Source: Pseudomonas profundi (GTDB lineage Bacteria; Pseudomonadota; Gammaproteobacteria; Pseudomonadales; Pseudomonadaceae). Taken from it: a DNA stretch of 32,616 nt. The DNA is taken from NCBI RefSeq assembly GCF_008638305.1, contig NZ_VTPZ01000019.1:1-32616 (forward strand), read 5' to 3'. Positions 29,221 to 32,616 of this stretch are shown here, piece after piece. The translations under genes and the position numbers were made by a program. The notes below the pieces were generated by a model. The model saw nothing but the letters and a program-made list of their open reading frames with translations, had not been told where the DNA came from and did no database searches. How positions within the stretch are numbered: the stretch's first letter is position 1; each line of letters opens with the position of its first letter.

Positions 29221-30357
29221 TTATTCCGCTTGCCGGAACGGCAGGTAGCTGCGGGCATCGCTTTGGTAATCGAGCATGCCCGCCCGCTCCCGGCGCAGGA
29301 AGTCTTCCACCGCCTCATGCAGTCCGGGCTGCAGTTTATGCCAGGACTGCGTCATAACCGGCTCAAAACCACGAATCAGTTTATGCTCGCCCTGCGCCCC
29401 GGCATCAAATCGAGCAAAGCCTTCGGCAATGCAACGATCCATGCCCTGGTAGAAACACGTCTCGAAGTGCAACCGGTCGAATTCGTCCAGGCAGCCCCAG
29501 TAGCGGCCATACAAGGTATCGTCGCCAGCCAGAAACAGCGCGCCCGCAACATCCCGGTCATCCAGTCGCGCGAAGACCAGTCGCACCGCATCCGCCATGC
29601 CCTCTGACAGCAGACTGAAGAAGTCCCGCTCCAGATAGGGATGCTGGCCGCGCTTCAGATAAGTGGCTGCGTAGAACGGATAGAAGCGATCCCAGTCCGC
29701 CTCGGTTATCTGTTTCGCTGCCAACCACACAAACTCGATACCCTGCGCTGCTACGGCCTGGCGCTCCTTGCGAAAGTTCTTGCGTTTGCGCGAACTGCAG
29801 GCTGCCAGAAAATCATCAAAGTCATCGTAGTCTCGATTAATCCAATGAAACTGACACCCTAGCCGCTGCACCCAACCGGCAGCTTCCAGTGCTGCGTTTT
29901 CCTCGCCCTGATTGAAAAGCAGATGCAGGCTGGATACTTCGTTTTGGGCCAGTACGGAATCGAGATAGTCGAGAATCATGGCGCGGCTCTGTTCGCACCG
30001 GCCCACCAGACGCGGCCCCTGGACCGGCGAAAAGGGGATCGCCGCCAGGCACTTCGGATAGTACCGCCGCCCTGCCCGCTCCCACGCATCTGCCCACTGG
30101 AAGTCGAAGACATATTCTCCATAGGAGTGCAGTTTTTGATACAGCGGCAAAAGCGCCTGCAGATTGCCGTCAGGATTTTCCACTACAAGATGGGACGCAA
30201 TCCAGCCTTGTTCGGCTGTGACTGAGCCGCTGCTCTCCAATGCCACGAGGAATGCGTGGCGCAGGAAGGGATAGCCCGAAGGAATAAGCGCATCCCATGA
30301 CACGGACGGGACTTCATTAATGTGGTTGAGTTGACGTATATGCATGCCGACAAGCAT
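29221..30357 (-). CDS. FemAB/GNAT-like acyltransferase (DUF482 type)
   Basis: A 378-residue cytosolic protein related to the GNAT/FemAB fold, in the family once called DUF482. Family-typical stretches are PFLRHAFLVALESSGSV near the N-terminus, YVFDFQWADAWERAG, CQFHWINRDYDDFDDFLAACSSRKRKNFRKER in the middle, and LYGRYWGCLDEFDRLHFETCFYQGMD with FDAGAQGEHKLIRGFEP near the C-terminus. The family occurs widely in proteobacteria, with no firmly assigned substrate. The start is uncertain: ATGs at 30357 and 30345 both lack a strong Shine-Dalgarno, and the shorter form (MHIRQLNHINEV) fits relatives better. Confidence 0.85.
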   Translation of the reverse strand: MLVGMHIRQLNHINEVPSVSWDALIPSGYPFLRHAFLVALESSGSVTAEQGWIASHLVVENPDGNLQALLPLYQKLHSYGEYVFDFQWADAWERAGRRYYPKCLAAIPFSPVQGPRLVGRCEQSRAMILDYLDSVLAQNEVSSLHLLFNQGEENAALEAAGWVQRLGCQFHWINRDYDDFDDFLAACSSRKRKNFRKERQAVAAQGIEFVWLAAKQITEADWDRFYPFYAATYLKRGQHPYLERDFFSLLSEGMADAVRLVFARLDDRDVAGALFLAGDDTLYGRYWGCLDEFDRLHFETCFYQGMDRCIAEGFARFDAGAQGEHKLIRGFEPVMTQSWHKLQPGLHEAVEDFLRRERAGMLDYQSDARSYLPFRQAE

Positions 30358-30408
30358 GCCATAGGGACCAGCGATTGTGCTGCATGAGCCTTACTGGATC
30401 GTCAGAAA

Positions 30409-30451
30409 AGATTGCTGCGGGGGCAACGTTACCCAAAGTTGCCCCCGCAGC
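30409..30451 (-). terminator. Intrinsic terminator after the DUF2057-type gene
   Basis: Perfect 14-bp GC-rich arms (30414-30427 and 30438-30451) surround a 10-nt loop, with AATCTTTT following on the minus strand, 11 nt past the stop codon. Confidence 0.75.
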
Positions 30452-30461
30452 GGGAGGCAGA

Positions 30462-31166
30462 TTATTGCCTGGCCCAATCCATAAAAGCTTCACGGCTTTC
30501 AGGACTGAGCAACAGCCAGAGCTGCTGAAGCGTATTCAAGGTCGCATCGTTATGCGGCAGGGTTTGCTCAGGCGCAGCGGCAGCAGACGGCGCGGATACG
30601 GTGGCGCCCGTGGTCGCTGTCTGTGCGCTGTTCAACGGTGCCACGGTAGATTGGCCGTTGTTACTCGGTGTCTCTCCACCCAGCAGCTGCTTGATGGGCG
30701 AAGCCGGCTTAGCGCCTGCTTCTGTGGCGATACGCTCACCCGTGCGCAGATTTTCCGCCCACCCGGCAAAACTTTCTTCCATCGCCTGCGCTTCCTGCAG
30801 GTTCTTCGGCGTTTCGAACGCCAGACGCCAGGTATCCCCTGCTTCGCCATCCAGTTTGAAAACAGCGCTTCTGGTACGTACGACTTCATGGCTCAGGCCG
30901 CCACCAATATCGAATATGTTTTTATAGAAAGCGCTGATCTGATATTCACCGGGCTGCAAATGCAGAGCCTTTGTATCAGTCCCAAACATCGAATTCGCCG
31001 CCGGAACCTCTTGTCCATTTATGCGCATGACCTCAAGCGTATCGGGCACCTGGACCACCACCACCTGCTCCTTCGGTAACTCGGTGCCTGAATACAGCTT
31101 GACGTGGGACTGCTGGGCACAGGCAGACAACAGGCCGGCTAGGGCAATACACATGACGCGACGCAT
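30462..31166 (-). CDS. Lipoprotein of the DUF2057 (YccT-like) family
   Basis: A 234-residue predicted lipoprotein with lipobox L13-S14-A15-C16. The mature N-terminal domain (~20-120) reads VKLYSGTELPKEQVVVVQVPDTLEVMRINGQEV...LHLQPGEYQISAFYKNIF, a beta-rich module like DUF2057 proteins; E. coli YccT of this family inhibits curli formation. An Ala/Thr/Ser-rich linker (~165-200) leads to a C-terminal helical tail (LQQLWLLLSPESREAFMDWARQ). GAGGAG lies 5 nt before the ATG. The family call is moderate, since it rests on pattern rather than alignment. Confidence 0.65.
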   Translation of the reverse strand: MRRVMCIALAGLLSACAQQSHVKLYSGTELPKEQVVVVQVPDTLEVMRINGQEVPAANSMFGTDTKALHLQPGEYQISAFYKNIFDIGGGLSHEVVRTRSAVFKLDGEAGDTWRLAFETPKNLQEAQAMEESFAGWAENLRTGERIATEAGAKPASPIKQLLGGETPSNNGQSTVAPLNSAQTATTGATVSAPSAAAAPEQTLPHNDATLNTLQQLWLLLSPESREAFMDWARQ

Positions 31167-31280
31167 GGAAACTCCTCGGTAAGGTGAGCGAACTGAAGAC
31201 TAGCGACGGGGCCTAGTCCTTCATCCGTGTCGGTTACAACTGGGGAACAAGATTAAGAACAATTGATTGCAATTCGATGA

Positions 31281-31317
31281 CAAAAAACCGGGTTGTCTCG
31301 AAGAGAGCAACCCGGTT
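31281..31317 (-). terminator. Intrinsic terminator after the porin gene
   Basis: The arms AACCGGGTTG (31286-31295) and CAACCCGGTT (31308-31317) pair across a 12-nt loop. On the minus strand the stem runs into TTTTTTG. Confidence 0.92.
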
Positions 31318-31344
31318 CGGCACTTCAGGTCCCGCTGAGCGAGA

Positions 31345-32406
31345 TCAGAAATCGTAGCGCAGACCAAGGGACAGGCCTGATGCTTTTTCGCCTGATGCAT
31401 CGGCGCTATCCGGGTCAGCGGTACGAGCCTGGCTCCAGGGCGTCAGATCAGCGAGGTCATCATTGTCGACAACCGCGTAGTTGGCATATACGCGCACAGC
31501 CTTGTCCAGTTTGTGCTCGACACCCACAACCCACATGTCGCTGTCAGCGTCGTCCGCATCGGCAGCCCGGGTCATCCACATACCTTTCAGCGCCGTATTG
31601 GCAGCGATCTTGAATTCACCGCCCAGACCGTATGTGTCTGAAGTCAGCAGGTCGCGCTCCAGAGCCGTAACGCCATCGTTCTTGTAATCAACAGTCTGAT
31701 AGAAGCCAACCAGCTTGAAGGCGTCATTCAGTTTGTAGGCCCCTGCAGCGCGGAGGCCATCACGCTCACCGCGACCGGTATCTTCCTCGGCCATTTCGTA
31801 AGCCAGTGCCGCTTCAAACGGGCCGCCTTCATAGATCAGCGCCATACTGATTGCATCGGTGTCCAGCGCATCGCCGCTTTCATCAAGCTCGACAGACTGA
31901 CCTTCATGAACCGAATAGGCCAACCGGCCGGTGAGTCCGCTGAAGGTCGGTGTGGAATACTGGACAGTGTTGTCATAGCGCTCGTCGAACCGAGCGTCAC
32001 CGACACGGGTCAGGTTACGCATATCGCCGACCTGATCGCCGAACAGATTGGCCGGGCCGCGAGCGGTCTTGAATGGACTGTCGAAGCGGCCCATTTGCAA
32101 TGCACCGAAGTTTCCATCCAGGCCGACAAAGGTATCGCGGGTGTGGAAGTTGCTACCTGAATCGGTACCAAAATCGATCTGCTGCTCGATCTGGAAGAAC
32201 GCGCGCAGGCTCGGGTTGATGTCATGGTCGCCTTTGAAACCAAGGCGCGAAGAGTTGCTCGAGAGGTTGGTTTCGGAATAGTCGGCACCGTCGTCAAGAA
32301 AGTCGGTGGATACGTGAGCGCGACCATAGATATTAATGTCGGCCATGGCCATAGCGGGCATCACGGCTGCAGCACCAACAACAATCGCAATCAACTTCTT
32401 CTTCAT
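31345..32406 (-). CDS. Outer-membrane porin, general Gram-negative (Porin_4-like) type
   Basis: A 353-residue beta-barrel porin. The Sec signal peptide is MKKKLIAIVVGAAAVMPAMAMA, and the mature protein begins DINIYGRAHVS. Alternating strands follow, with the trimeric-porin signatures SRLGFKGDHDINPSLRAFFQIEQQI, FVGLDGNFGALQMGRFDSPFK and a C-terminal GLSLGLRYDF ending in the Phe needed for barrel assembly. The surface loops are rich in Asp. ATG at 32406 is chosen because AAGGAG lies 8 nt upstream; the frame is open further to 32439. Substrate selectivity cannot be told. Confidence 0.93.
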   Translation of the reverse strand: MKKKLIAIVVGAAAVMPAMAMADINIYGRAHVSTDFLDDGADYSETNLSSNSSRLGFKGDHDINPSLRAFFQIEQQIDFGTDSGSNFHTRDTFVGLDGNFGALQMGRFDSPFKTARGPANLFGDQVGDMRNLTRVGDARFDERYDNTVQYSTPTFSGLTGRLAYSVHEGQSVELDESGDALDTDAISMALIYEGGPFEAALAYEMAEEDTGRGERDGLRAAGAYKLNDAFKLVGFYQTVDYKNDGVTALERDLLTSDTYGLGGEFKIAANTALKGMWMTRAADADDADSDMWVVGVEHKLDKAVRVYANYAVVDNDDLADLTPWSQARTADPDSADASGEKASGLSLGLRYDF

Positions 32407-32575
32407 CGGAAAAACTCCTTCGGGGTTGTATAACGTCATCCTGCGAGTGACTTGACGTCGTTGTTTCGACCGAAGCGATTATGGAAATCCGATGTGACAG
32501 TACGCTTGCTGATTTATGAAGGTTTTAAGTCTGGGGAACTTTTTGAGGGGCGTGGTGGTACGGGATTGGGGACTG

Positions 32576-32616
32576 GAAGCTAGAAGCTAGAAGCTAGAAG
32601 CTAGAAGCTAGAAGCT
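32576..32616. repeat. Tandem 7-bp repeat (GAAGCTA)n at the window end
   Basis: Almost six exact copies of GAAGCTA run to the last base, so the array continues beyond the window. It lies about 170 bp upstream of the porin start, in non-coding DNA. Confidence 0.95.

Overview
The window looks like chromosomal DNA of a gammaproteobacterium in the Pseudomonadaceae. The evidence is the order thrS-infC-rpmI-rplT-pheS-pheT-ihfA-merR-tRNA-Pro, uvrB divergent from an aromatic/aspartate aminotransferase and followed by tRNA-Asn, a FtnA-type bacterioferritin, and several small secreted proteins typical of Pseudomonas. A marine or halotolerant lineage such as Halopseudomonas is possible, but that is inference. 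No phage, insertion sequence, plasmid gene or CRISPR array was seen.

Left part (1-9.8 kb), accessory in character. It holds an aldo/keto reductase; a glucan-biosynthesis protein (OpgG type) paired with a membrane acyltransferase; a 19-cysteine copper-storage protein divergent from a K+-channel-like protein; a large lipoprotein carboxylesterase; a gene-free stretch of about 0.8 kb; a FtnA-type ferritin lacking the usual haem-ligand Met; and the C-terminal remnant of an AraC-family regulator beside a 10-C homopolymer.

Signalling module (9.8-14.35 kb). A two-domain KaiC-like ATPase overlaps by 11 nt a hybrid histidine kinase (pseudo-receiver, PAS, HisKA, HATPase, receiver). No KaiA or KaiB is present. 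Upstream on the same strand lie a small acidic lipoprotein and a small secreted protein. The KaiC/kinase pair is the most system-like element in the window.

Core operon (14.5-22.03 kb, all minus strand): thrS, infC (rare ATT start), rpmI, rplT, a strong hairpin/T-tract attenuator, pheS, pheT, ihfA, a MerR-type regulator and tRNA-Pro(GGG), closed by an intrinsic terminator. It links translation initiation, two ribosomal proteins, two tRNA synthetases and the IHF alpha subunit.

Right part (22-32.6 kb). A 750-bp spacer carries a pair of imperfect hairpin-containing repeats. It is followed by a small secreted protein, tRNA-Val(GAC) with a near-consensus promoter and terminator, uvrB, the aminotransferase, tRNA-Asn(GTT), a second small secreted protein related in layout to the one at 14 kb, a LysR regulator, a periplasmic cyclophilin, a FemAB/GNAT-like protein, a DUF2057-type lipoprotein and an outer-membrane porin. 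The window ends inside a 7-bp tandem repeat (GAAGCTA).
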